Shown here in pieces: positions 1 through 8,859 of a DNA stretch of 51,715 nucleotides. Position numbers and translations under genes: made by a program. The notes beneath the pieces are model-generated. The model searched no databases. It saw nothing but the letters and a program-made list of their open reading frames with translations, and was not told the origin of the DNA. Position 1 is the stretch's first letter; each line of letters opens with the position of its first letter. The DNA comes from CAZHGD01 sp964531735 (GTDB lineage: Bacteria; Armatimonadota; UBA10988), in contig CAZHGD010000036.1 of the NCBI GenBank assembly GCA_964531735.1, positions 1-51,715 of the forward strand, in the 5' to 3' direction.

Positions 1-624
1 GTCCAGCGCCGCCTCGGCGCCCAGGGCCAGGGCGATGCGCCGCCGGCCCGGCGACGGCTCGATGACCGTGACGCGGTAGCCCAGACGCGCCGCCACCACC
101 ACGGTCATCAAGCCCATGGTGCCGCCGCCGAACAGCGCCGTGCGCGCGAACGGCGCCGCGCCGGCGAGCGCCATGAGGTGTACGCAGCAGGCCAACGGCT
201 CGGTCAGACAAGCCAGTTCGTCGGGTACGCTGTCGGGCAGACCAAAGACCTGTGCGGCCGGCACCGCCACCTGCTCGGCGAACGCGCCCGGCACCTGATC
301 GAGGCCGATCAGGCGGCGGTTGGGACACTGGTTGGTGCGGCCGGCCAGGCAGTGCCCGCAGACGCCGCAGGTGCGCAGTGGGTTGACCGCCACGCGGGTG
401 CCCTGAGCCAGCGTGGGATGCGGCGAGGCGAGGCGGCCGACGCATTCGTGGCCCAGGCAGAGTCCCGGCCGGCGCCGCGGCTCCTCACCCAGGAAGCCGT
501 GCACGTCGGAGCCACAGATCCCGCAGGCGCTGACGTCCAGCACCACCTCGTCGGCCGCGGGTTGGGGAGCGGGCCGGTCGAGCACCGCCACCCGCTTCAG
601 ATCGGTCAGCACCAGAGCACGCAT
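1..624 (-). CDS. Zinc-dependent alcohol/polyol dehydrogenase, MDR superfamily (3' part cut off)
   Basis: This is the first 208 codons of a medium-chain dehydrogenase/reductase; the C-terminal part lies outside the window. The GroES-like domain has CGICGSD at residues 34-40 (catalytic zinc ligand C37) and GHE at 58-60. The structural zinc site is C86-C89-C92-C100. The Rossmann fold starts at about residue 163 with FGGGTMG. The family oxidises alcohols, polyols or sugars (sorbitol, threonine, butanediol dehydrogenase types) with NAD(P); the substrate cannot be read from this fragment. There is no signal peptide, so it acts in the cytoplasm. It is transcribed away from the methyltransferase gene, with about 90 bp between the starts. 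Confidence 0.9.
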   Translation of the reverse strand, partial: MRALVLTDLKRVAVLDRPAPQPAADEVVLDVSACGICGSDVHGFLGEEPRRRPGLCLGHECVGRLASPHPTLAQGTRVAVNPLRTCGVCGHCLAGRTNQCPNRRLIGLDQVPGAFAEQVAVPAAQVFGLPDSVPDELACLTEPLACCVHLMALAGAAPFARTALFGGGTMGLMTVVVAARLGYRVTVIEPSPGRRRIALALGAEAALD

Positions 625-716
625 GTTGGCCTCCGGGCCGCACTTCGCCGCTGGGTACCGGCCTCCTCGGCCGGCCCCGCCGCCACTTGTCGCCACCAGC
701 GGTGTCAAAGCGCGAC

Positions 717-1901
717 ATGGCCGCTATCGAGACCCAACCCGACCGCTGCCCGGAAGCCGTTCGCCTGAACTGGCCGGGCCGTGACGATACCCAAGTCGTG
801 CTGGTGGACGAGCACCAACGGGTGCGCCACCTGCCGCCCGCGGCGCTGGCCGGGTCCCGCCTGGTCGAGCTCGAACAGGTGGGCAACGGCGAGGAGCTGC
901 TCATCTGGGGCGACAACGCCTTCGCGCTGGAGGCGCTGCTGGAGCAAGGCTACGCCGAGCAGGTCGACCTCGTCTACATCGACCCCCCGTTCCGCACCGG
1001 CCGGCGCTTCGAGCACTACCCGGACAGTCTGTCGCTGGGCACCTACCTCTCGTTGCTGCACCATCGCCTGCAGCAACTGCAGGCCCTGATGTCGCCGCAA
1101 GGCACGTTGGTGGTCCACCTCGACGACCACGCGGTACACCACGTGCGGTGCCTGCTCGACGAGATCTTCGGCCCGCAGAACTTCCGCAACAGCGTGGTGG
1201 TCAAGCGCGTGACCAAGAACCTGCAGCGGCAGTTCGACCAGGTGGCGGCGCTGCCGCTGGCGCACGACGTGCTGCTGGTCTACTCGCGCGAGCCGGCCCG
1301 CCGCTATCCGCTGGCCACCGTGCCCAAACCCGACGGCGCGCGGCACCCGGAGGGCTACTGGAAGGACTTTTGGAGCACCGCCGACCGGCCAACGATGCGC
1401 TACGAACTGTTCGGCGTGACGCCGGCCCGCGGGCAATGGAAATGGTGTCGCGAACGGGCGGCCAAGGCCGTCGGCCACTACCAGCGCTATCGGCTCGAAG
1501 GGCAAGGACCGTTGGTGGACTGGTGGCGGGCCCGGGGCAGTTGCGAGGAGTATCTTCGCCTGCAACCGAGCGGCAAGGTCGCCCACTGGGTGCCGCCGTC
1601 CGACAGCCGCTGTCTCGACACGCTGTGGGACGACTTCTCGGCCTACGGCTTCACCTGCGACTTCCCCACCGAGAAGAGCTGCGCGCTGCTGGAACGCGTC
1701 CTGCAGGTGTACAGCGAGCCGGGGGCACTGGTGCTGGACGCCTTCGCTGGTTCGGGCACCACCGGCGCCGCGGCGGCCCGACTCGGGCGCCGCTGGATCC
1801 TGGTCGAACGCGGTCCCCAAGCGCTCACGCACATCGTGCCGCGACTCCGCGAGGCGGCCCCGGGAGGATTCCGCGTGTGCGGCGCCAAACCCGGATTCTG
1901 A
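717..1901 (+). CDS. Site-specific DNA methyltransferase (beta-class N6-adenine/N4-cytosine), orphan
   Basis: This is an S-adenosylmethionine-dependent DNA methyltransferase of the Mod/N4-N6 type. The catalytic DPPF motif lies at about residues 89-92 and the SAM-binding DAFAGSGTT motif near the C-terminus (about 341-349). This motif order defines the beta class. GDN at about 69-71, just before the catalytic half, also fits Type III Mod-like enzymes. I chose the ATG at 717; a TTG at 687 and a GTG at 702 are in frame, and none has a strong ribosome binding site. No restriction endonuclease, specificity subunit or Res gene is nearby, so it is solitary here. Its role may be epigenetic or it may be a remnant of a restriction-modification system. 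The product is about 394 aa, and the middle region (residues 130-320) would be the target-recognition part. The recognition sequence cannot be inferred. Confidence 0.88.
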   Translation: MAAIETQPDRCPEAVRLNWPGRDDTQVVLVDEHQRVRHLPPAALAGSRLVELEQVGNGEELLIWGDNAFALEALLEQGYAEQVDLVYIDPPFRTGRRFEHYPDSLSLGTYLSLLHHRLQQLQALMSPQGTLVVHLDDHAVHHVRCLLDEIFGPQNFRNSVVVKRVTKNLQRQFDQVAALPLAHDVLLVYSREPARRYPLATVPKPDGARHPEGYWKDFWSTADRPTMRYELFGVTPARGQWKWCRERAAKAVGHYQRYRLEGQGPLVDWWRARGSCEEYLRLQPSGKVAHWVPPSDSRCLDTLWDDFSAYGFTCDFPTEKSCALLERVLQVYSEPGALVLDAFAGSGTTGAAAARLGRRWILVERGPQALTHIVPRLREAAPGGFRVCGAKPGF

Positions 1902-2116
1902 CAAGATGCTGATCTTGACGTTGACGAATTGTTGTGGCAACGTGTTGGCGCTTTGCGCAAGGCCCATCCATTGAGGATGGCTGCAGAGGCGAGGTGCATC
2001 GAACGAGACGAAGTCGGCGAATGGCGGGCGCTGGGCTCGCCGGTCGTCGGCACTGAGGCCAACCGTCCGGCTCGATGTTACGGCCGGGCCTACTGGACCG
2101 AAGGAGTATCGAGTAG

Positions 2117-4156
2117 GTGGCACTGGAGAAACAAGCAGCCGTCCTGGCCTTCGAAGTGAATCGCTCGCTGGATGTGGCCATTGACCGCGCGGTAGACTGG
2201 CTGACTGAACGCCAGGACGCCGCTGGATGGTGGTACGGGGCACTCGAATCCAACTGCACGATGGAGGCGGAGTGGATTCTGGCGATGCACTTCCTGGGCG
2301 TCGTCGACGATCCGAAGTACCCCGGCGTGGTCCGCGCGATCCTCGACAACCAGCGACCCGACGGGTCGTGGGCCAACTACTACGGCGCGCAGGCCGGCGA
2401 CATCAGCACCACGGTGGAGTGCTACGCCGCGCTACGCGCCGCCGGCTATGACGCCGAGTTCCGCCCGTTGCGGCTGGCCCGTGAGTGGATCCTCGCACAC
2501 GGCGGGTTGCCCCGCGTGCGGGTGTTCACCAAGTACTGGCTGGCGCTCATCGGCGAGTGGCCTTGGGAAGGGACGCCGACGCTGCCACCGCAGTTGATCC
2601 TCTTCCCCAAGTACTTCCCGTTCAACTTCTACCAGTTTTCGAGCTGGGCGCGCGGCACGATGATCCCGCTGAGCATCCTCTCGGCCCGCCGCGTGTCCCG
2701 CCCGTTGCCGGCTGAGCGCCGGCTCGACGAGCTGTTCCCCGCCGGCCGCGAGGCGATGGACACGTCCATGCCGAAGCGCGGCGGCTGGTGCTCTTGGGAG
2801 CGCCTGTTCCTGATCGTCGACCGCGCCGTCGGCTGGCTCCGGCGCATCGGCTGCCATCCCGGGCGCGAAGAGGCGGTCAAGCTCTGCCTGGAGTGGATCA
2901 TCGAGCGCCAGGAAGCCGACGGGTGTTGGGGCGGCATTCAGCCGCCGTGGGTCTACTCGCTCATGGCCCTCAACGTGGAGGGCTACGCCACCGACCACCC
3001 CGTGCTGGCCAAGGGCCTCGAAGCCTTCGACCACCGCTGGGCCTACGAGCGCGGTGGCGGCACCTATGTGCAGGCCTGCATGTCACCGGTCTGGGACACG
3101 GTGCTGGCGCTGATGGCCATGAACGACTGCGGGCACGACTGCGAGACCACGCCGGCCGTGCGGCGCGCCGTCTCGTGGGTGGTCGGCCAGCAGGTCCACA
3201 GCCCGGGTGACTGGCAGGTCCGCATCCCGCGCACGCGGCCGGGCGGCTGGGCGTTCGAGTTCGAGAACGACACCTACCCGGATGTCGACGACACGGCGGT
3301 GGTGCTGACCGTGCTGGCCCGCCTGCGGGACTCGGCTGGCTACGACCTGATTCCGGGCGAGACCATCGAGCGCGGGCTCGACTGGGTCCTGGGCATGCGT
3401 TGCCGCAACGGGGCCTGGGCGGCCTTCGACAAGGACAACACCAGCGCCTGGGTGGCCAAGATCCCCTTCTGCGACTTCGGCGAAGCGCTCGACCCGCCGA
3501 GTGTCGACGTCACCGCCCACGTGGTGGAAGCCCTGGGCAACCTCGGCCGTGACCTCCGCGACCCGGTGGTGGCTCGCGCGGTGGCCTACATCAAGGCCGA
3601 GCAGGAGGCCGACGGCAGTTGGTTCGGGCGCTGGGGCGTCAACTACGTCTACGGCGTCGGCGCCGTGCTGCCGGCTCTCGAGGCCGTTGGCGAGGACATG
3701 TCCGCGCCGTACGTGCGCAAGGCCGCCGACTGGCTCGTCGCCCACCAGAACGAAGACGGTGGCTGGGGCGAGAGCTGCGCCAGCTATATGGACCTGTCGC
3801 AGCGCGGCGTCGGCGAGAGCACGGCCTCCCAGACCGGCTGGGCGCTGATGGCGCTACTCGCGGTCGGCTCGCGCCGCTACGAGCAGGCGGTCCGCCGTGG
3901 CCTCCACTTCCTGGTGAGCACGCAGCGCGAGGACGGCACCTGGGACGAGCCGCAGTACACCGGCACCGGCTTCCCCGGCTACGGCGTCGGGCACCGCGTG
4001 GACCTCAGCAAGCCCGGCGCCACACTGCCGCAAGGCACCGAGCTCGGCCGCGGGTTCATGATCAACTACAACATGTACCGGCACTACTTCCCGCTGATGG
4101 CCCTCGGCCGCGCGCAGCGGTTCGTGCTCGGCGAGCGCCTGCCGCAGGACGATTGA
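2117..4156 (+). CDS. shc: Squalene-hopene cyclase
   Basis: The enzyme cyclises squalene to hopene/hopanol, the entry step to membrane hopanoids, and is a monotopic membrane enzyme. The protein is 679 aa, normal for the family, and full length. The catalytic acid motif DVDD is at residues 389-392. Several QW repeats of the alpha/alpha-toroid are visible, such as QEADGSWFGRWG, QNEDGGWGES and QREDGTWDEPQ. The C-terminal GFMINYNMYRHYFPLMALGR stretch is typical. The start is GTG at 2117, with AAGGAG at 2101-2106 as the ribosome binding site. No squalene-synthesis genes (hpnCDE) or other hpn genes lie next to it, so the cyclase is detached from its usual cluster in this window. A short hairpin overlaps the stop codon. 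Confidence 0.96.
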   Translation: MALEKQAAVLAFEVNRSLDVAIDRAVDWLTERQDAAGWWYGALESNCTMEAEWILAMHFLGVVDDPKYPGVVRAILDNQRPDGSWANYYGAQAGDISTTVECYAALRAAGYDAEFRPLRLAREWILAHGGLPRVRVFTKYWLALIGEWPWEGTPTLPPQLILFPKYFPFNFYQFSSWARGTMIPLSILSARRVSRPLPAERRLDELFPAGREAMDTSMPKRGGWCSWERLFLIVDRAVGWLRRIGCHPGREEAVKLCLEWIIERQEADGCWGGIQPPWVYSLMALNVEGYATDHPVLAKGLEAFDHRWAYERGGGTYVQACMSPVWDTVLALMAMNDCGHDCETTPAVRRAVSWVVGQQVHSPGDWQVRIPRTRPGGWAFEFENDTYPDVDDTAVVLTVLARLRDSAGYDLIPGETIERGLDWVLGMRCRNGAWAAFDKDNTSAWVAKIPFCDFGEALDPPSVDVTAHVVEALGNLGRDLRDPVVARAVAYIKAEQEADGSWFGRWGVNYVYGVGAVLPALEAVGEDMSAPYVRKAADWLVAHQNEDGGWGESCASYMDLSQRGVGESTASQTGWALMALLAVGSRRYEQAVRRGLHFLVSTQREDGTWDEPQYTGTGFPGYGVGHRVDLSKPGATLPQGTELGRGFMINYNMYRHYFPLMALGRAQRFVLGERLPQDD

Positions 4157-4175
4157 GCGGGCGCGACGCCCGCTC
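4155..4175 (+). terminator. Hairpin overlapping the shc stop codon
   Basis: A perfect 9-bp GC stem (GAGCGGGCG / CGCCCGCTC) with a 3-nt loop begins inside the shc stop codon. No U-tract follows, so it could end transcription only weakly or protect the 3' end of the mRNA. It lies in the convergent shc/lhr gap, just upstream of a larger inverted repeat. Confidence 0.4.
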
Positions 4176-4205
4176 GGCAGTGGTTGCCGTCTCGCCGCAG
4201 CCAGC

Positions 4206-4281
4206 CTGGACCGCGGGCGTCTCGCCCACCTCCGGCCCGTGAGCCTGGTTCATCGCGGCGGGCGAGACGCCCGCGGTCCAG
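4206..4281. repeat. Large inverted repeat, 22-bp perfect arms, in the convergent shc/lhr gap
   Basis: The arms lie at 4206-4227 (CTGGACCGCGGGCGTC...) and 4260-4281 (...GACGCCCGCGGTCCAG) around a 32-nt loop. The 22-bp perfect match is too long to be chance. With no U-tract it is not a textbook terminator. Its length and its position between two convergent stops fit a dispersed REP/MITE-like palindrome that may double as a bidirectional terminator. Only this one full copy is present in the window. Confidence 0.6.
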
Positions 4282-4296
4282 CGCCTCGCTGTGGCC

Positions 4297-7200
4297 TCAG
4301 CGCCAGATCTGCACGCCCTTGTAGCCGGCCGACAAGCGGTAGCGCCCGCGCAGCACGTCGACATACGCACTGCGGCGCGCCTCTTGCCCGTTGATCGTCT
4401 CGATGGTGATGGTGCCCAACGGCTCCACCTCGCGGTGTTGCCACTGCCCCAGGCAGGCCAGGTAGTCGGCCAACCGCGGATGGTCGGGCGGCACTCGGAT
4501 GTCGAGTTCGCGGCCACTCCGCCGCACCACCACTTGCAGCGCGCGGCCATGGTAGACCAGCGTGTTGCCGCTACGCCGCTCCGGCAGTCCGTCCAGCCCC
4601 TCCAGGCGCAGCCCGCTGGCGCTGGCCGGGTCGGTCGCCGACAGCCAGTACACCGCGTCCTCGGCCAGCGGCTGCCGCAGGCGCTCCAGACCGGCGGCAT
4701 CGGTGAACTGGACGCCGGCCACACCCTCGAAGAACAGCCCGGCCACCAACTCGCCCGATAGCTCCATCAGCCGTAGCGCGCGGAACAACCCGCGCCAGTG
4801 GAACGGCGGCAGCTCGCGCTCCAGCAGTTCGCGGAACAGTACGCCGTAGCGGTCCAGCAGCAGGCGGACACGCTCCTTGGCCTGCTCGAGCTCGGCCAGC
4901 GCGTCCGCCTCGGCGACCGGCACAGCGAGCCGCCGCCAACGGTCCGGCTCGCGCTGGCTCGGCGCCCACCGCGAGCCGCGCGGCGTGCTCACCGGCCCAC
5001 TCGAAGGCGGGCCGAAGCCGCCGCGGACACCTTGCCGCAGCGCCGCGCTGTCGGCGGTGAACCAGCCCTGCCAGACGGCGCTCCAGAGCGCCTGGGCCGC
5101 CGCGGCCGGACTGCCGGCCGCCAGACTGAGCGCGGTGAAGTCCAGCTCGCGCGGCGGCAGGTCAGCCAGGAACTCGGGCAAGGCCGCCAGTTCGCCTTCG
5201 CGCACCAGCTCCAACTGGTCGGCGAACACCCAGGTCACCTGCTCCGCCGCGCAGCCGAGCCACATCAGGTCGGTGGTCCGCACCAACTCGTCGAGCCAGC
5301 CCGGCCGGTAGTCGGCCACGCGCGCGGGCAGCAGCTCGGTCTCCCAGGCCGCCGCCGCCGCCGGCCAGGCCAACAGGTGGTCCAACGCTCCGGGCAGCGC
5401 TGCGGCGCCGGTGGCCGCGGCCGTCAGGCCCTGGTGCTGCGCGAGGAACAACGGCAGGTGATCGACGGGCAGCGGCTCGAAGCTCGGCGCCGCCTGCCGC
5501 CGCGCCAGACGCAGCAGGCGCTCCAGGTGGTCGGCGTCGCAAACCTCCACCGGTGGGCCGCCCGCGATGAGCTGGTCCACCACGATCCGCCGGCAGTCGA
5601 CCAGCTCGGACAAGACCGCCTCGGTCGTCTCGTCGCTCCAGCCAAAGGTGCCGGCGAGGCGGGCCGGCGGCACCGGCCCGTAGTATTGCAGCCACTGGCC
5701 CAGTGCCTCCACCAGCGGATCGCTGTCGTCGGCCGGCAGGACGCGGTCGCGCGGCTCGGGGCCCGGCATCTCGACCCACCAGTCGCCCGGACACAGCTCG
5801 CGAAGGCGCGGCAGGTTGTCGACCGCCGCCACACTGCGCCAGCGGGCACCCGGCGGCGCGACCCGGCTCAGTCCAGGCGCCACCTCGCCGGGCGGGCCGG
5901 CGGGCGACGGCACCCAGTCCAGCCGCCCGACCAACGCCAACCACTCGTCCTCGGGCACCAGCAGTCGGTCGCGCACCAGCTCGACCAGCTCGTCGGCGCT
6001 ACGCGGCTCGTAGCCCGGATGCGTGCGGTGCAGCTTGGTCTGGAACCGCGCGCAGACGTCAGGCGGCAGCGCCGGCCGCAGGTGCGGTGAGAAGACCACT
6101 TCGCGCAGCAGGTCCTGGTCGAGGCCGCCGCCGCCGGCGCGCGGCGTGTCGTCCAGGTACATCAGCTCGTTGGTCTGGTACCAGATGACGCTGCCGGCAA
6201 ACGGGCTCGGCTCGCTGGTGTGGACATGGCTCCAGCGGATGGCGCCGCGGTGCAGTTCGGCCAGCCGGTCGCGCAGCGTCAGCAGGTCGAACTCGTCCTG
6301 CAGGCAGGTTCGCCAGGTCTCCACCAGCAGCGGGAAGTCGCCGTAGCGGGAGACCACCTCGAGCAGCTTCTTGGCTCGCTCGCGGGTCAGCCACAGCGGC
6401 ATGCGCTGGTCGGGGCTGCCGCGCGTGAGCAGCAGCGCGCGACCCGCGCACTCGCGGAACCGCGCGCCGAAGACGCCGCTGGACTCCAGCCGGGCGCGTA
6501 GGTGCCGCTCCAGGTCATCCGGACCCAACGCGGTCACCACCTCTGCGGCCGACAGCTCGCAGGCCACGGTGAGCACGATGCACTCGTCGTCGGCAAAGGC
6601 GTTGGCCGAAGTGACCAGTCGCTCCTCGATGGCCGCGCAGAGCGCAATGGCGTATGGCCGGTTGAGCTTGCCGCCCCACAGCGTGTGCAGGATGAACCGC
6701 GTGGCATCCGGCGTGCCCTCGTCGAGGTCCACTTGCTCGATGAGCAGATGGTGCCGATGCGGCAGGGCCCGACCGGTGGCCAGGCGCTGCGTCTGCAAGA
6801 AGCGCTGCAGCGCGATGGCCGCGGGCTCGTCCAAGCGGTGGTCGGCCACCAGCCGCGCCTCGTAGTCGGCACGGTCCAGGCTGCGCTCGGCGTCTTCGAG
6901 GAACTCGGCCACCTGCGTGCTGAAGTGCGCGCCGCGGTCGTTCGGCTCGCCGCGCCAGAACGGCGCCATGCCCGTGCTGCGCGTCGGCGTCACCAGCACG
7001 TCGTTGTGCGTGATCTGCTCGATGCGCCAGGTCTGCGTGCCGAACACGAACTCGTGGCCGACGCGGCGCTCCCAGACGAACTCCTCGTCCAACTCGCCGA
7101 TGCGCGCACCACCCACGTGCCGCAGCGCGAAGTAGCCGCGGTCGGGGATCGTGCCACCCGACTGGTAGACGGCGCGCAGCGCGCCGTCGCGCGCCACGAT

Positions 7201-8670
7201 GGTGCCGGCGGCCGGATCGACCACCACGCGCGGCTGCAGCGCCGGCAGCCGCGTCTCGGCGTAGCGTCCGGCCAGCATGGCCACCACCAGGTCGAACTGC
7301 CGCCGCGTCAGCGACCAGTACGGACGACTGGTGCGCAGGAAGTCGAACAGGCCATCCAGCGTCCACGGCTCGACGCCGACCATGGAGACGATGACCTGTG
7401 CCAGCACATCCAGCGGCGCCTCGATCAGCACGGTCTCATCCAGGTCGCGCTGGTCGATGCAGCGGGTCATCACCGCCGCTTCCAGCAGGTCGCGCCCGTT
7501 GGTCGGCAGGAACACGGCGCGGCTGACCTCGCCCACGCCATGCCCGGCGCGGCCGACGCGCTGGATCGCCGCCGCCACGTCGTGGGGCGTCTGCACCAAC
7601 ACCACCTGGTCGAGCGCGCCGATGTCGATGCCCAGCTCCAACGAGCCGGTGGCCACAATCGCGCGCAGCTCACCGGCCTTGAGGCGGGCTTCCACCACGC
7701 TGCGCGTCTCGCGCGACAGCGAGCCATGGTGCGAGAAGGCCAGCGGCGTTGCCTCACCGGCATTGATCAGGTGCGCCAGCCGTTCGGCCAGCATCCGTGT
7801 GTTGCAGAACACGAGCGTCGAGCGGTTGGCCTGCACCACCTCCTTCACCGCCGCAGCTACCTGCTCCCAGAAGTTGCCGCCTTCGGCCAGGTCGCGGTCG
7901 CCGACCGGGTAGTGTACGGCCGTCTCGTAGACCTTGCTGCCCGGCGTCTGCAGTATGGCGACCTCGCGCGGCTCATACACCGGCTCTTCGCCGCCCGCGA
8001 TCAGCCGGCGCCCGCCGATGAACTCGGCGATGCGCGACAACGGGCGGACGGTGGCCGACAGCGCCAGTCGCTGGAACTCGCCGGCCAGCGGCACCAGGCG
8101 GTCGACCGCGGTGATCAGGTGCGTGCCGCGCGGACTGTCGGCCACGGCGTGGATCTCGTCGAGGATCACCGTCGCCAGGCCGGTCAGGTTGGCCCGCGAC
8201 GACCGCGCCGACAGCAGCAGGTTGAGGCTCTCCGGCGTGGTGATGAGGATCTCGGGTGGCCGCCGCAGCATCCGGCGCCGCTCGGCCGGCTCGGTATCGC
8301 CCGAGCGCGTCAGCACCTGCAAGTCGGGGAACGGCTCACCGGCCGCCTCGAACACCTGCCGCAGTTCGCGCAACGGCGTCAGCAGGTTGCGCTGGATGTC
8401 GTTGTTGAGCGCCTTCAGCGGCGACACATAGAGCACCCGCGTGCCGCCGAGCGGCCAGGCACCGCAGAGCAGTTGGTTGAGGCTCCACAGAAATGCCGTC
8501 AGCGTCTTGCCGCTGCCGGTGGGAGCGGTGACCAGCACGTGTTGGCCGGCGGCGATCACCGGCCAGGCCAACTGCTGCGCCTCGGTCGGCGCGGCGTAGC
8601 GCCGGGCGAACCAGTCGGCCAGCAACGGGTGGAATAGTGAGAGCACGGCGTCAGGGTCGGAGCGGTTCAT
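4297..8670 (-). CDS. lhr: Lhr-type large superfamily 2 helicase
   Basis: This is an ATP-dependent 3'-5' DNA helicase of the Lhr family, linked in other bacteria to DNA repair and mutagen resistance. It is about 1457 aa, near the 1538 aa of E. coli Lhr. Visible motifs are Walker A APTGSGKT (49-56), the DEIH box (171-174), motif III SAT (205-207), and the motif VI region QRVGRAGHGVG. The Lhr core is followed by the long Lhr C-terminal extension with winged-helix and beta-barrel parts (residues about 850-1457). The ATG at 8670 lacks a clear ribosome binding site. An in-frame GTG at 8691 has AGGAG 12 nt upstream and may be the true start, adding seven residues. The metallophosphoesterase or ligase genes that accompany some Lhr genes are absent here. 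The same frame stays open upstream into the antisense of the DUF4838 gene, which I regard as a high-GC artefact. Confidence 0.93.
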   Translation of the reverse strand: MNRSDPDAVLSLFHPLLADWFARRYAAPTEAQQLAWPVIAAGQHVLVTAPTGSGKTLTAFLWSLNQLLCGAWPLGGTRVLYVSPLKALNNDIQRNLLTPLRELRQVFEAAGEPFPDLQVLTRSGDTEPAERRRMLRRPPEILITTPESLNLLLSARSSRANLTGLATVILDEIHAVADSPRGTHLITAVDRLVPLAGEFQRLALSATVRPLSRIAEFIGGRRLIAGGEEPVYEPREVAILQTPGSKVYETAVHYPVGDRDLAEGGNFWEQVAAAVKEVVQANRSTLVFCNTRMLAERLAHLINAGEATPLAFSHHGSLSRETRSVVEARLKAGELRAIVATGSLELGIDIGALDQVVLVQTPHDVAAAIQRVGRAGHGVGEVSRAVFLPTNGRDLLEAAVMTRCIDQRDLDETVLIEAPLDVLAQVIVSMVGVEPWTLDGLFDFLRTSRPYWSLTRRQFDLVVAMLAGRYAETRLPALQPRVVVDPAAGTIVARDGALRAVYQSGGTIPDRGYFALRHVGGARIGELDEEFVWERRVGHEFVFGTQTWRIEQITHNDVLVTPTRSTGMAPFWRGEPNDRGAHFSTQVAEFLEDAERSLDRADYEARLVADHRLDEPAAIALQRFLQTQRLATGRALPHRHHLLIEQVDLDEGTPDATRFILHTLWGGKLNRPYAIALCAAIEERLVTSANAFADDECIVLTVACELSAAEVVTALGPDDLERHLRARLESSGVFGARFRECAGRALLLTRGSPDQRMPLWLTRERAKKLLEVVSRYGDFPLLVETWRTCLQDEFDLLTLRDRLAELHRGAIRWSHVHTSEPSPFAGSVIWYQTNELMYLDDTPRAGGGGLDQDLLREVVFSPHLRPALPPDVCARFQTKLHRTHPGYEPRSADELVELVRDRLLVPEDEWLALVGRLDWVPSPAGPPGEVAPGLSRVAPPGARWRSVAAVDNLPRLRELCPGDWWVEMPGPEPRDRVLPADDSDPLVEALGQWLQYYGPVPPARLAGTFGWSDETTEAVLSELVDCRRIVVDQLIAGGPPVEVCDADHLERLLRLARRQAAPSFEPLPVDHLPLFLAQHQGLTAAATGAAALPGALDHLLAWPAAAAAWETELLPARVADYRPGWLDELVRTTDLMWLGCAAEQVTWVFADQLELVREGELAALPEFLADLPPRELDFTALSLAAGSPAAAAQALWSAVWQGWFTADSAALRQGVRGGFGPPSSGPVSTPRGSRWAPSQREPDRWRRLAVPVAEADALAELEQAKERVRLLLDRYGVLFRELLERELPPFHWRGLFRALRLMELSGELVAGLFFEGVAGVQFTDAAGLERLRQPLAEDAVYWLSATDPASASGLRLEGLDGLPERRSGNTLVYHGRALQVVVRRSGRELDIRVPPDHPRLADYLACLGQWQHREVEPLGTITIETINGQEARRSAYVDVLRGRYRLSAGYKGVQIWR

Positions 8671-8859
8671 GGTTCGCAACCGGTTGGCCACGCCGCCGCC
8701 GATCTCCTGCGGAGCACACCCGGCGGCTATCGCTCGGCCTTCAGGCGCACGCCGTCGTACGGGCCCAGCGGCCGGTCCAGAAGGTCGCCGCGCGGCGGTG
8801 GCGTAGTGGTCCGCCCAACCGGCGCCTGACTCCGGGCGCGTTGGCGAAGGGGAGCTGCG

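Noticed and set aside
8727..8810. Minus-strand tail reading ...RPLGPYDGVRLKAER, which looks like the end of a real protein
   Set aside because: Only about 25 residues look protein-like; upstream the frame runs antisense into the DUF4838 gene. It could be a gene remnant, but evidence is too thin.
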